Below the pieces are notes generated by a model. That model saw nothing but the letters and a program-made list of their open reading frames with translations. It ran no database searches and was not told where the DNA came from. This document shows positions 47,798 through 57,309 of a stretch of 64,000 nucleotides of DNA, in pieces. The position numbers and the translations under genes were made by a program. How positions within the stretch are numbered: the stretch's first letter is position 1; each line of letters opens with the position of its first letter. The stretch lies in contig CAVOVH010000002.1 of the NCBI GenBank assembly GCA_963699805.1, positions 310,001 to 374,000 of the forward strand. Reading direction: 5' to 3'. The stretch comes from JAGTVG01 sp963699805 (lineage in GTDB: Bacteria; Bacteroidota; Bacteroidia; Cytophagales; Cyclobacteriaceae).

Positions 47798-50700
47798 TTA
47801 GAAAATGATATTGACTCCTGCCATATACGACGTTGCCGCCGGATACTGGCCAAACTCCCATCCCATGTTCGTGTCGTCCCGGTACTCATTGCCGAAATTC
47901 GGATCTATGCCGGAATAACGGGTCAGGGTCAGTATGTTGTTTGCCTGAACGTAAATCCGGAAACTACCGCGATTCTTTAAGGATTTCGGTGAGAAATTAT
48001 ACCCCAGGATAACCTGCTGGATCCTCAGGAAACTCGCATCTTCCACAAAATAGCTGTTGTTTAACCAGATTTCTTCATATGCCCGGTCCCAGCCCGGTTT
48101 GGGGATGGTGGCCTTAGCATTATCCACACCGGGCATGCCCCAGGCGCTGTATAAATCCGTAGTGCCAATGTCCCACAGGAACAGGTCGGTTGTATATTTG
48201 TTCAAATTGTTTATTTCATTGCCGTATGATCCGTAACAGAAAACAGAAAGCTCCCATCCTTTGAATTTCAGGTTGACGGGAATGCCAAAATAAAAATCGG
48301 GGTGAGGCGATCCGATGAAAACATAGTCATCTTCATTGATCACGTCGTCTCCATTGGCATCACGGAATTTCATCCTGCCAGGAGCCAATTCAATAATCGC
48401 CATGCTGTCGCCAATTATTTCATTATAGAAATTATCCGGGCTGTTTATGGCCTGTGCAGGACTGTTTGCTGCTTCTTCCACAGACTGGAACAACCCGACC
48501 TGGTCGAGCCCGTAAAACGAGCTGATGGGGTAATCCTCCATTGTATAAGAATAATTGAATACATCCACCCTGCCAACAATTTTCTGGTCGGGGCTGTTCA
48601 GTTTCAGCACCTTGTTTTTGTAATGCGAGAAATTCAGGCCGGCACTCCATGTAAAATCATTTTTTACTGGTTGTGTATAAAGCAATGAAAATTCAAACCC
48701 CGTATTGCGCATGTCCCCGATATTTTCGAAAGGAGGATGGGCTGTTCCGAATATATCCGGCATAGTGACCTCTATCAGCATACCGGTCGTTTTCCTGTCA
48801 TACCAGTCAAATGTGAAATCCAGGGAGCCGCTGAACATTGAAAGGTCAAGGCCTGCATCAATCGTTGTTGTCGATTCCCATTGCATATTGGGATTTCCTA
48901 TGATGGAATTAACCAGTCCGGCATAGGATTTATTAATTTCCCCCTTTATCGGGTAACTTGCCCAGACCGGATCAATGGTGAATGCATTGTAAATCCGGTA
49001 ATCACCGATATTCTGATTTCCGGTCTGCCCCCAGCTCGCTCTCAACATCAGGTTATCAATGAAAGCGATATTTCCCATGAAAAAAGACTCGTCTGACACT
49101 CTCCAGCCAGCGCTTACTGCAGGAAAGAATGCGAACCGGTTATTCTCCCCGAACCGGGAAGAACCGTCATACCTGGCGGTGCCGCTGACAATATATTTTC
49201 CACGGAAATCATAATCAATCTTGCCAAAGGCAGAAAACATGGACCACCTGGAGCTGATCCCGTAATTTGACTGGTTCTCCTCCCCGGTGGAAAGATGTCG
49301 GAAATTGATATCTTCATAAGCATACTTTGTCCGGGAAGCGGAAAAGGAAGTGGTTTTATTCCGGATGGCTTCCATTCCCGCCAGCAATCCCAGCTTATGT
49401 CCGCCGTTGAACAGCCGGTTATAGGTGGCAGTATTATACCAAGTCCAGTTGTAGTTATTGTTGCTTGCCTGGCTTAAACTATTGTTTCCCCCATCCTTGT
49501 TTTCATAGTAGGTTGGGGTAAAGAATTTATCTTCCATCGTCAGGACAAGGGCGGGATTGAAACTGGTTTTGAGGGTCAATGTGTTCAGGAGGTCACTCCC
49601 CATATTTTTCAGGACATCATATTCCAGGAAAAAAGATCCCAGGAGGCTGATCCGTTCCCTGACATTGTCCTTTTCGCGGGTCAGCTGGGCAACGGGATTG
49701 CTGTACATACCATCCGGGCTGAATCCTTCAATTTTTGTCCCCGTATAATTTCCGGCAATATCATACACCGGCATGATGGTTGGTATCTGGGTCGCAGCCC
49801 AGAAAGTGCTGCCTCCAGCAAAATCTGTCGCCGGGCTGTTGTTGGTTTTCTCATAGGTCAATCCAAGAAATTCACCCATGCGGAACCGGTCATTGAAATT
49901 TATTATTGAATTGATGCGGCTCATGTATTTTTCGTAGCCTGTGTGAATGATGATGCCGTCCTGGTTGTAAAAACCAAGTGATAATGCGTACAGGGCTTTC
50001 TGGTCGCCTCCCGACATGCCCAGGTTATAATTATGGACCAACGCGGGCTGTGAAATTTCGTCTATCCAGTCAGTCCCTTCCTTATTCGCCCGGGTTATCG
50101 GATTCTTTTCTCTGATGTAGGTGCTTTCATCCAGCAGCGAGTCGTTCAGCTCGATGGAGTAACCTGCAGGATAAACATAATCCGGTAAACCCCATAAAGT
50201 ATCTGTTTCAGAGGTCAGATTATACTGGGGGTGCTCGGGCAGGAAACCTTCGTTCATTTGCCGCATTCGGACCATCTCCACATGTTGTTGCGGTGAGAGC
50301 ATTACCGGGAAACGTTTTTTGGGCAGCACCTGAACACCCGTATAGCCATTGAAGGTAAAATGATTTTTCCCGCTATTATTTCCCTGCGTGGTGGTGATAA
50401 TGATCACGCCATTTGATGCGCGTGCACCGTAAATGGATGCGGAGGCTGCATCCTTCAGGACCTGGATCGACTCAATGTCGAAAGTATTAAGATAGCGGAT
50501 CTGATCGTACTCAACCGGAATGCCATCCACAATATATAATGGATTGTTATCGTTAATGGTCGTAAATCCGCGAATACGGACTCTAATATCTCCGCCGGGT
50601 TTCCCAGAACTGATCACGAAGACCCCCGGGATTCTTCCGGTAAGTTGTTCCTCAACACTACTTACAGGGATAGTCTGGATCTCCCTGGGATCGAGTTTTG

Positions 50701-51097
50701 AGATGGCACCAGTTACCTTTCGCAATTCTTCAGAGGTATAGCCGGTAACAATTACTTCCTTAAGTGTAGTAACATCAATTTCCATCACTATGTCAATGAC
50801 CTCCTGGTTGTTAACCTGGATGGACCGGGTTTTAAAACCAACCGATGAAAAGACCAGGACTGACTCAGGACCGGGAATATAGCAGGAATAATTCCCGTCC
50901 AGGTCCGTGATGGTGCCATTAGTTGTTCCCTGGATGAATATATTTACACTTGCTAATCCATCCCCCTCGGGTGATGATACATGTCCGCGTACATAGAGTC
51001 CCTGAGCAAAGGAGGTAACTGTTAAAAACAGTAAATGGAACATCAGGAGGGAAACGTTTGATACAATCCTGGCTGGGTATCTGGATTTTTTCATCAT
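47798..51097 (-). CDS. susC: SusC/RagA-family TonB-dependent outer-membrane transporter
   Basis: A 1099-residue protein with a signal peptide (cut near TSFAQG, about 31). The CarboxypepD-regulatory-like domain (about 33-112) contains GHVSSPEGDGLASVNIFIQG. The plug (about 113-230) carries the SusC signature VTGYTSEELRKVTGAISKL and IYGARASNGVIIITT. A 22-strand barrel ends with the aromatic terminus ATSYMAGVNIIF. It imports oligosaccharides with TonB energy and works with the SusD protein encoded 20 bases downstream. A tandem 21-bp motif 66-107 bases upstream of its ATG is a probable HTCS operator. No FecR-type anti-sigma extension is present, so control is by the HTCS rather than an ECF sigma factor. 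Confidence 0.96.
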   Translation of the reverse strand: MMKKSRYPARIVSNVSLLMFHLLFLTVTSFAQGLYVRGHVSSPEGDGLASVNIFIQGTTNGTITDLDGNYSCYIPGPESVLVFSSVGFKTRSIQVNNQEVIDIVMEIDVTTLKEVIVTGYTSEELRKVTGAISKLDPREIQTIPVSSVEEQLTGRIPGVFVISSGKPGGDIRVRIRGFTTINDNNPLYIVDGIPVEYDQIRYLNTFDIESIQVLKDAASASIYGARASNGVIIITTTQGNNSGKNHFTFNGYTGVQVLPKKRFPVMLSPQQHVEMVRMRQMNEGFLPEHPQYNLTSETDTLWGLPDYVYPAGYSIELNDSLLDESTYIREKNPITRANKEGTDWIDEISQPALVHNYNLGMSGGDQKALYALSLGFYNQDGIIIHTGYEKYMSRINSIINFNDRFRMGEFLGLTYEKTNNSPATDFAGGSTFWAATQIPTIMPVYDIAGNYTGTKIEGFSPDGMYSNPVAQLTREKDNVRERISLLGSFFLEYDVLKNMGSDLLNTLTLKTSFNPALVLTMEDKFFTPTYYENKDGGNNSLSQASNNNYNWTWYNTATYNRLFNGGHKLGLLAGMEAIRNKTTSFSASRTKYAYEDINFRHLSTGEENQSNYGISSRWSMFSAFGKIDYDFRGKYIVSGTARYDGSSRFGENNRFAFFPAVSAGWRVSDESFFMGNIAFIDNLMLRASWGQTGNQNIGDYRIYNAFTIDPVWASYPIKGEINKSYAGLVNSIIGNPNMQWESTTTIDAGLDLSMFSGSLDFTFDWYDRKTTGMLIEVTMPDIFGTAHPPFENIGDMRNTGFEFSLLYTQPVKNDFTWSAGLNFSHYKNKVLKLNSPDQKIVGRVDVFNYSYTMEDYPISSFYGLDQVGLFQSVEEAANSPAQAINSPDNFYNEIIGDSMAIIELAPGRMKFRDANGDDVINEDDYVFIGSPHPDFYFGIPVNLKFKGWELSVFCYGSYGNEINNLNKYTTDLFLWDIGTTDLYSAWGMPGVDNAKATIPKPGWDRAYEEIWLNNSYFVEDASFLRIQQVILGYNFSPKSLKNRGSFRIYVQANNILTLTRYSGIDPNFGNEYRDDTNMGWEFGQYPAATSYMAGVNIIF

Positions 51098-51162
51098 TTT
51101 AAAAAATCGTTATGTTTGAAAAGGCTCTATTATGCAGGAAAATTCTCCATAAATTGTTAAGG

Positions 51163-51204
51163 TCATTAACACAAATTGCTCAACCTTTGACACAGATTGC
51201 CCAA
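51163..51204 (-). promoter_or_regulatory. Tandem 21-bp operator upstream of susC
   Basis: On the minus strand, two adjacent 21-base direct repeats are seen: TTGGGCAATCTGTGTCAA plus 3, and TTGAGCAATTTGTGTTAA plus 3 (core TTGnGCAATnTGTGTnAA, 16 of 18 identical). The same arrangement lies upstream of the beta-helix lipoprotein gene (40462-40503). A pair of head-to-tail sites two turns apart is what AraC-family outputs of HTCSs usually bind. Confidence 0.8.
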
Positions 51205-51333
51205 TATAGTGGAGTTAGAGAGGTTAATCGGTATTTGAGTTACCTTATCGCAGTTCCTGAGGAATAGGCATTTAGCCTGCTCAATTGTAAATAGTCATGG
51301 AGGCGGCATGATACCGATCATTACGCAGAAAGT

Positions 51334-54300
51334 TTACCCTACCTTATCCTGGGCATAAAAATCATGAGGAGCTTTTTTGAAAAGCTGTTTGAAGGAACGG
51401 CTGAAATAAGAAAGGTTGTTAAATCCGGTGGCATAGGCGGCGGAACTGACATCGGACTCACCCAGACTGATGATCTGGTAGGCTTTGATCAAACGGAAAT
51501 TGCGGATATATGTACTTGGGGAAAGATTTGAGATGGCTTTCAACTTCCGGTACAGCGCTGATCGGCTTAAACCTACTTCTTTAGTGAATAATCTCGAGCC
51601 AAAACCGGGATTAATATAGTGCTTTTCGAGGATCTCATTGATCCTTTTGATGAATTTATCGTCGGTTGAGGAAGCACTTATCTCCACCCCGCTTCTTATC
51701 CATTGTTTTGTGAATTTTTCCCGCAGGAGCCTCCTTTGTTGCAGTAGATTGTGGATCCTGGTCAGAAGTATTTCCTGATCGAATGGCTTGATCACATAAT
51801 CGTCAACCCCACACTCATAACCGGAAATTAGATTTTCCTTCCTTGCCTTGGCTGTCAGCATGATGATGGGTATATGCCTCGTCCTTTCATCCTTACGGAT
51901 CTTCCTGCAGAACTCATAACCATCCATCCCCGGCATCATCAGGTCGGTTATTATCAAATCGGGTACCGTATCCACTGCTTTCCCGAAACCCCGGAAGCCA
52001 TTATCCGCTTCAATAAATGTGAATTGATGATCCAGATTGTGGGTAATGTAATGCCTCATATCGGCATTGTCCTCCACCACAAGGATCAGGGGCAGGAGCG
52101 TATTCGTTTTTTCCAGACTTAGATCAGATATTCTTTTAACGGGAATTTTATCCCGAGGAACGCCTTCCATTCCCTGAACAAAAATATTACTGGTTTCAGC
52201 AATCGGGACCATTTCGTCCTCCGAAAGATGGTGTTTTCCTCTAGGTATCAATATCATAAAAACAGTCCCTTTCCCAGGCCTGCTCTGGACTGTAATTGTA
52301 CCATGATGCAGTTTGACCAGCTCATTTACCAGGGCGAGACCGATACCAGCTCCTTCATGCCGGCGGGTATGGCTGCTGTCGATCTGATAGAAACGGTCAA
52401 AGATGCGCTCGATTTCACCGGATTGGATACCAATGCCGGTATCCTGTATGGATATTTCAGCCAGGGGTCCATATTTCTGCAAAACAGCGCATTCATCCGG
52501 GCTATGTATGCCCAACCTGATAATCACTTTACCTCCAGTAGGAGTAAACTTCAATGCATTCCCGATAAGATTTTCAATTATGTCTTCCATCTTTTCACTG
52601 TCGAAATATGCCATAAAAGGTTTGCGCGGCAGGTAGGTGCTGAGTGCGATTTTATTGTTCCGTGCTGCGGATTCGAAATTGGCTGTCACATCGCGGAGGA
52701 AAATAGACAGGTCCTGCTCCGAAGCCTGCAGTTTCATTTTACCGGCATCGAGTTTTGACAGTTTGAGTATCTGGTTAATGAGCCGAAGCAGGCGCCTGGC
52801 ATTCCTTTTCATGATCTCAGCCTCCTTCCGCAGGTCACCATTGTACCTGCCCTGTATAAAGTTCTCAAGGGGTGCCAAGATCAGCGTAAGCGGCGTACGG
52901 AATTCATGGGATATATTTGAGAAGAATTCTGTTTTCATGTGGTCAAGCTGTCTGAGTCTTTCTGCTTCTGCGCGTTCAAGCTTCAGTCTTTGTTGCAACC
53001 GTATCCTGCGAAAGTCATAATACCGCCATCCAGTAAAGAGGATGATCAGAATCAGGAAATATGTAATATATGCAAAAGTGGTAGCATACCAGGGAGAGAG
53101 GACATTGATATTAAGCTGAGTCCAATCCGGATTCCAGGTGTAATTGTTGTTTGATCCATTCACATAGAACTGATAGGTCCCCGGAGAAAGATTGGAATAC
53201 GTGGCTATACGGTTTGCGGCGGAAGTAAAGACCGTATCTTGATCAAAGCCTGACAAATAATAGGCATATTGATTCCGGACCGGATTGGAAAAGCTTAATG
53301 CAGAGAATTCAATGGACAGAACATTTTCATGAGGGTTCAGCGTAAGCGTATTCGTTTTGTTTAATGAAACCAGTCGCATGGTGTCATTACCCTGGTATAT
53401 CGATCTGTGGAGGACCTTTATGTCAGTTATTTCAACAGGTGGGATGAAAGGATTCCGCCGGACACTGTCAGGATGAAAGACCGTAATGCCGTCCATTGCA
53501 CCGAAATATATCCTTCCGGCCCGGTCCCTGCCTTTTAGTCCACCAAATATAGATCCGTTGATAATCCCTTGCCCTTCGAAATTAATGATTTCATTTGTTC
53601 TGACATCATAACGATAAATACCCGATCTCCCTGATTCTGAATAGATCCATAAATTATGATCATCATCCGTAACGAACTCCAGTGCCCGCGGAGGAAAGCC
53701 ATCTTCGGCCGCATAGATCATTTCCCGGATCTCATACGGCGGGTAGGATGTGTTCTTGATAAACTTAATTTTAAATAAGTTCAGGTAATCATTCGTCCAT
53801 ATCTGATCCGTGTTGTCTAAATAGAACGACCACAGCCTGGGCCTTGGCAAGAATTTATCGTCGCCTTCTTTCCGTTTGATCTTCCAATAATTCCGGCTGA
53901 GAGGATCAAACTGAATCCAATCTCCATCAGTTACAAGCAAAAAAAAATCATCCCTCACGGGAATTATCTTGTCTATTTCAGTGAATATGATGGAGTCTTC
54001 CGGATTATTATCAGGTGTGTATTTACTAAAAATCACCTTGCTCCAGTCGGTGTCCTCCGCATACCGGGAAATATCACCATAAAAGAGGCCATGATTTGTC
54101 GAAAACCACATGGTTTGTGTTCTGTTCAGGACAACATCACTTATACTAAAAGGTGTCTCCGGAGCAACTCCAAAATTGGAACGAAAAATTTGTTGTGAAC
54201 AGGAAGGGGCAGAAGATGATTCTGATATGCAGGATTTCTTTATAACAGCAACTTGCCCAAGGAAATTATGCGCCCAGATGCATCCATGGTTGTCCTCAAT

Positions 54301-55842
54301 CAATTTAAGAATCCACGTATCAATATTGCCAATAAAATCAATTTTAAGGGGAAGTTTGTTAAAAAACGTGAATTTATAATCGGTTTTGTAAATGGTATTT
54401 TCCCTGCCGCCCAGTAAAATATGATCATTCCCAATGTCGAGCATACTTGAAAATTTCAGATCCGGCAGACTGTTGCTATCACCTTTTATAACGAATAATT
54501 TCCTGAACATTTTATGATGGTTCATGTCGATCATAAAAACGCCATTTGTAAAATCCCCGCCAAACAGCACGCCCTCCTGCGTAAGCAGAACTCCTGTCAG
54601 ACGATACTTCCAGCTTTTCGGGTTGTTTTCGGTTTTTGTGAATTCATGGATTTTTATAAATTCAGGTTCGTTCTTTTCATTCCAGGACAGTTTATAATTG
54701 AGAATTGCATTCTCATTAACGATGATCAGTTGATTGTCATTGAATGCATGAACATTGTCGATCCAGCCCGTATGTCCCTGGAATCCCAAGTCATGCGGAA
54801 ATTCATGCCAGGCAAAATTGAAATCCAAGTGGTTAATGTCCGTATTTTCTCCATAGGGCTTGGTAATCTCCAATATACTTTCCGGAATATCATCGACCAC
54901 CTGAAAGGGAGCTATCTTCGATTTTTTGTATGCCAGGTAATTCCGTACACCGATCCAGAGATTCTTCTCTTTGTCAAGGAATATGTTCTTGGTCCAGTAG
55001 GTAGTCTGCCCGCTATTTTCAAAAAAAGTACCTCCCGGTGACCAAGTGCCGTTTTTCAGGACCATTCGAAATATACGGCAGTGCGTATTGATCCAGATGT
55101 CTCCATCTTTATCCTGCAGTATTTTTAGTATCTGGGGGCAGAAATATTCCTTCCCCAGGCGTTCTTTCATGAAGTACGGAGGGGCTATATTCTCAGCCAG
55201 CAAATCCCTGTAATGCACGGGAATGATACAGCTCTTATTAAGGTATAACTTTTGAGGGGGGAAGGCACATGCATGTAATGGGACAAGAATAGAGTCGAGG
55301 GGTATATAAATAAGTAATCCGTTGCTGGTCCCGATCCAGAGATTTTTATTGTGGTCCTCAGCAAGGGCACTTATAGAGGATATTTCCGGTTGTTCGATGT
55401 AATTCCTGAAAAAGGATTCGAAGGGAGGGGCAAAATCGATCCAGGTAAACCGGTCGAATTGGGGATGATATATAAACAAACCTTTTCCAGCAAATACCCA
55501 GGTATTACCGTAGCTGTCCTTCAAAAATCCAGCCGGTCCAATACCCTGCATATTTTTCTTATTCTTTTCAAGAAGATCATAGAAAGGGTATGTCCTGACC
55601 GAATTACCATCAAATTTCTGAACGGAACTTTCCCCTGCGAACCATATATACCCTTTTTGATCCTGAAATATACGGCTGATCCAACCTTCTATTTCAGGAA
55701 AATCGTCACGAAGATTATGGACAAAGACATTGCTTTGTTGAGAGTGAGAAATGAAAGGGATGGCCAGAAATATACTTACCAGCAAAAGGGTCAACTGCCG
55801 GAATATAATCTTCCATCCAATGTAGAATAGTGCCATAGTCAC
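51334..55842 (-). CDS. Hybrid two-component system sensor-regulator (classical HTCS, AraC output)
   Basis: A 1502-residue protein, typical length for an HTCS. A signal/TM start (ATG 55842 or 55836) precedes the periplasmic propeller with many repeats such as GYIWFAGESSVQKFDG and NLWIGTSNGLLIYIPL (about 40-790). A Y_Y_Y domain (NQYAYYLSGFDQDTVF; NLSPGTYQFYVNGSNNN) and one membrane helix near 900 follow. Then come HisKA with SNISHEFRTPLTLIL, HATPase_c (DTGIGIQSGEIERIFDRFYQ; GAGIGLALV), a receiver domain (ILVVEDNADMRHYI, phospho-Asp in LIITDLMMPGMDG, IKPF), and an AraC HTH (about 1395-1495; GLSRSALYRKLKAISNLSPS; AAYATGFNNLSYFSRSFKQ). It binds an oligosaccharide in the periplasm and activates the locus; the tandem 21-bp motifs are its likely sites. 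Its gene is upstream of susC on the same strand and it is a paralogue of the cyclase-type sensor. Confidence 0.95.
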   Translation of the reverse strand: MTMALFYIGWKIIFRQLTLLLVSIFLAIPFISHSQQSNVFVHNLRDDFPEIEGWISRIFQDQKGYIWFAGESSVQKFDGNSVRTYPFYDLLEKNKKNMQGIGPAGFLKDSYGNTWVFAGKGLFIYHPQFDRFTWIDFAPPFESFFRNYIEQPEISSISALAEDHNKNLWIGTSNGLLIYIPLDSILVPLHACAFPPQKLYLNKSCIIPVHYRDLLAENIAPPYFMKERLGKEYFCPQILKILQDKDGDIWINTHCRIFRMVLKNGTWSPGGTFFENSGQTTYWTKNIFLDKEKNLWIGVRNYLAYKKSKIAPFQVVDDIPESILEITKPYGENTDINHLDFNFAWHEFPHDLGFQGHTGWIDNVHAFNDNQLIIVNENAILNYKLSWNEKNEPEFIKIHEFTKTENNPKSWKYRLTGVLLTQEGVLFGGDFTNGVFMIDMNHHKMFRKLFVIKGDSNSLPDLKFSSMLDIGNDHILLGGRENTIYKTDYKFTFFNKLPLKIDFIGNIDTWILKLIEDNHGCIWAHNFLGQVAVIKKSCISESSSAPSCSQQIFRSNFGVAPETPFSISDVVLNRTQTMWFSTNHGLFYGDISRYAEDTDWSKVIFSKYTPDNNPEDSIIFTEIDKIIPVRDDFFLLVTDGDWIQFDPLSRNYWKIKRKEGDDKFLPRPRLWSFYLDNTDQIWTNDYLNLFKIKFIKNTSYPPYEIREMIYAAEDGFPPRALEFVTDDDHNLWIYSESGRSGIYRYDVRTNEIINFEGQGIINGSIFGGLKGRDRAGRIYFGAMDGITVFHPDSVRRNPFIPPVEITDIKVLHRSIYQGNDTMRLVSLNKTNTLTLNPHENVLSIEFSALSFSNPVRNQYAYYLSGFDQDTVFTSAANRIATYSNLSPGTYQFYVNGSNNNYTWNPDWTQLNINVLSPWYATTFAYITYFLILIILFTGWRYYDFRRIRLQQRLKLERAEAERLRQLDHMKTEFFSNISHEFRTPLTLILAPLENFIQGRYNGDLRKEAEIMKRNARRLLRLINQILKLSKLDAGKMKLQASEQDLSIFLRDVTANFESAARNNKIALSTYLPRKPFMAYFDSEKMEDIIENLIGNALKFTPTGGKVIIRLGIHSPDECAVLQKYGPLAEISIQDTGIGIQSGEIERIFDRFYQIDSSHTRRHEGAGIGLALVNELVKLHHGTITVQSRPGKGTVFMILIPRGKHHLSEDEMVPIAETSNIFVQGMEGVPRDKIPVKRISDLSLEKTNTLLPLILVVEDNADMRHYITHNLDHQFTFIEADNGFRGFGKAVDTVPDLIITDLMMPGMDGYEFCRKIRKDERTRHIPIIMLTAKARKENLISGYECGVDDYVIKPFDQEILLTRIHNLLQQRRLLREKFTKQWIRSGVEISASSTDDKFIKRINEILEKHYINPGFGSRLFTKEVGLSRSALYRKLKAISNLSPSTYIRNFRLIKAYQIISLGESDVSSAAYATGFNNLSYFSRSFKQLFKKAPHDFYAQDKVG

Positions 55843-56035
55843 GGGTTAAGGATACTTTCTTCCTAAAAAATCAACCCGAAATACATTGAAATAATAAGAT
55901 AAATTACAAAAAAGCTGACACATTTCAAATATCAGGGATTTATAAATTTTTTTTCTCATTTTTGTCTTAGTTAAATTAGTTGTTTTAATACATCATAGAG
56001 GATATTAGATTTCTGCTCTTCCATGAAACCACTCA

Positions 56036-56370
56036 CCAGGAGTTGTCATTAATAAAGCATGATTGTAAGGAGAACTACCAGGGATCTGTATGGATTTCAT
56101 TGAGATCCCTGCTCACCCGCTATAACAACCTTTAAAGCCGGCAGGGATGACGAAAAAACGAAGACCGTCATCCCTGCCTGCCTGGTGGGATAGGCTTTTC
56201 GCAATGGCAGGCAGGCCTGAAGTTCGAAAGGAGGGAGGATTATCGGGGATCTGTATGAGTGTTGGTGAGATTCCTGATCTCCCGCAGGGCCTTCATGTAT
56301 AGGCTGTCAAGAATGACGGCAAGGGGGTAGATCGGGATGGCAAACGAGGCACAGGCTGGCAGGAATGACA
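56036..56370. repeat. Dispersed palindromic repeat, locus D (two units)
   Basis: Two head-to-tail units fill the spacer between the HTCS start and the modC end. Unit 1 (about 56043-56152) has CAGGGATCT (56079-56087) pairing with AGATCCCTG (56103-56111), and ends GGCAGGGATGACG. Unit 2 (about 56167-56320) starts GTCATCCCTGCCTG, has TTTCGCAATGGCAGGCAGG, and ends GTCAAGAATGACGG. Sequence blocks and order match loci A-C, so the element spread by copying within this genome. Confidence 0.83.
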
Positions 56371-56433
56371 AACCTTACTGAAATCTGCTCCCCGAAAAAC
56401 GGGAGTATAAAACAACTGGGTTCTGAAATGATC

Positions 56434-57309
56434 TTAGACTATTTTCCGTATGATCGGATTGAATGCCTTCGAAGCCACCAGTACTTTATCACCCATACTC
56501 AATTTATTTGCTTCCGATTCATCGGCCACTACCTTGACCAGTTCATTGCCGATGAGGATGGTCAAAATAAAAATGAAATCCTGTTTCTGGATCCCGACGA
56601 TCTCCCCGGTAAACTGAAATTTTCCACTTACTTCCTTATGGGTGAAGACCTCTGCTGGTTTTCCCTGTTTGATGATCTTTCCATTTTCTATCACCAGCAT
56701 ATGATCTGACATCCTCAGGATTTCTGAAACATCATGACTGACCAATACCGTGGTGAGGCCATATTCACGATGCACCTGGAGGACATGATATTGTAATTTT
56801 TTTCTCATTGCATGATCGAGGGCGGAAAGTGGTTCATCCAGGAGGAGGATCTTTGGCTTCTGGACCAGGGCCCTGGCCAGTGCCACCCGTTGCTTTTGCC
56901 CACCCGATATGGTTTCGGGCATCCGGTGCTGCAACTCCCCCAGCTCGATGATCTCAATGAGTTCATCGACGGTCTTTTTTTCCTGTTTTCTATTCAACGC
57001 AAAAAGGAGGTTTTCTTTTACCGTCATATTGGGGAAGAGCGCATAGTCCTGAAACAGGAATCCTATTTTCCGTTTTTGTGGAGGAAGGCTGATCCGCCTG
57101 GAAGTGTCGAGCCAGGTGACGTCATTGACAACGATCCGGCCTTCCTCCGGTGCGAGCAATCCGGCAAATATTCTCAATAAGGAAGTTTTACCGGCACCTG
57201 ATTCACCATAAAGGCTTATAAAGGTCCCCGGAGAAAGGTCAAGATCAATGCCGAGCCTCATCTCCCCCGAGGGCGACCAGAGTTTTTTATGGAAAGAAAG
57301 TTTGATCAT
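56434..57309 (-). CDS. modC: Molybdate ABC transporter ATP-binding protein
   Basis: A 291-residue ABC ATPase. Walker A is GESGAGKTS (about 35-43), the signature is ISGGQKQRVALARAL, Walker B is ILLLDEPLSALD, and the switch His is in VSHD. A single C-terminal TOBE/Mop-like domain (about 225-290: FTGEIVGIQKQDF; VLVASKAFNPI) is the regulatory domain of ModC. It powers molybdate import with ModB and ModA. Its ATG overlaps the modB stop by 4 bases. The transcript probably begins upstream of modA or further. CysA/PotA-type exporters also have TOBE domains, but the neighbours fix the assignment. Confidence 0.9.
   Translation of the reverse strand: MIKLSFHKKLWSPSGEMRLGIDLDLSPGTFISLYGESGAGKTSLLRIFAGLLAPEEGRIVVNDVTWLDTSRRISLPPQKRKIGFLFQDYALFPNMTVKENLLFALNRKQEKKTVDELIEIIELGELQHRMPETISGGQKQRVALARALVQKPKILLLDEPLSALDHAMRKKLQYHVLQVHREYGLTTVLVSHDVSEILRMSDHMLVIENGKIIKQGKPAEVFTHKEVSGKFQFTGEIVGIQKQDFIFILTILIGNELVKVVADESEANKLSMGDKVLVASKAFNPIIRKIV

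Noticed and set aside
55868..55935. Possible third copy of the 21-bp operator upstream of the HTCS gene (GCTGACACATTTCAAATATC)
   Set aside because: Only one TGACACA half matches and the tandem partner is absent, so autoregulation is not supported.
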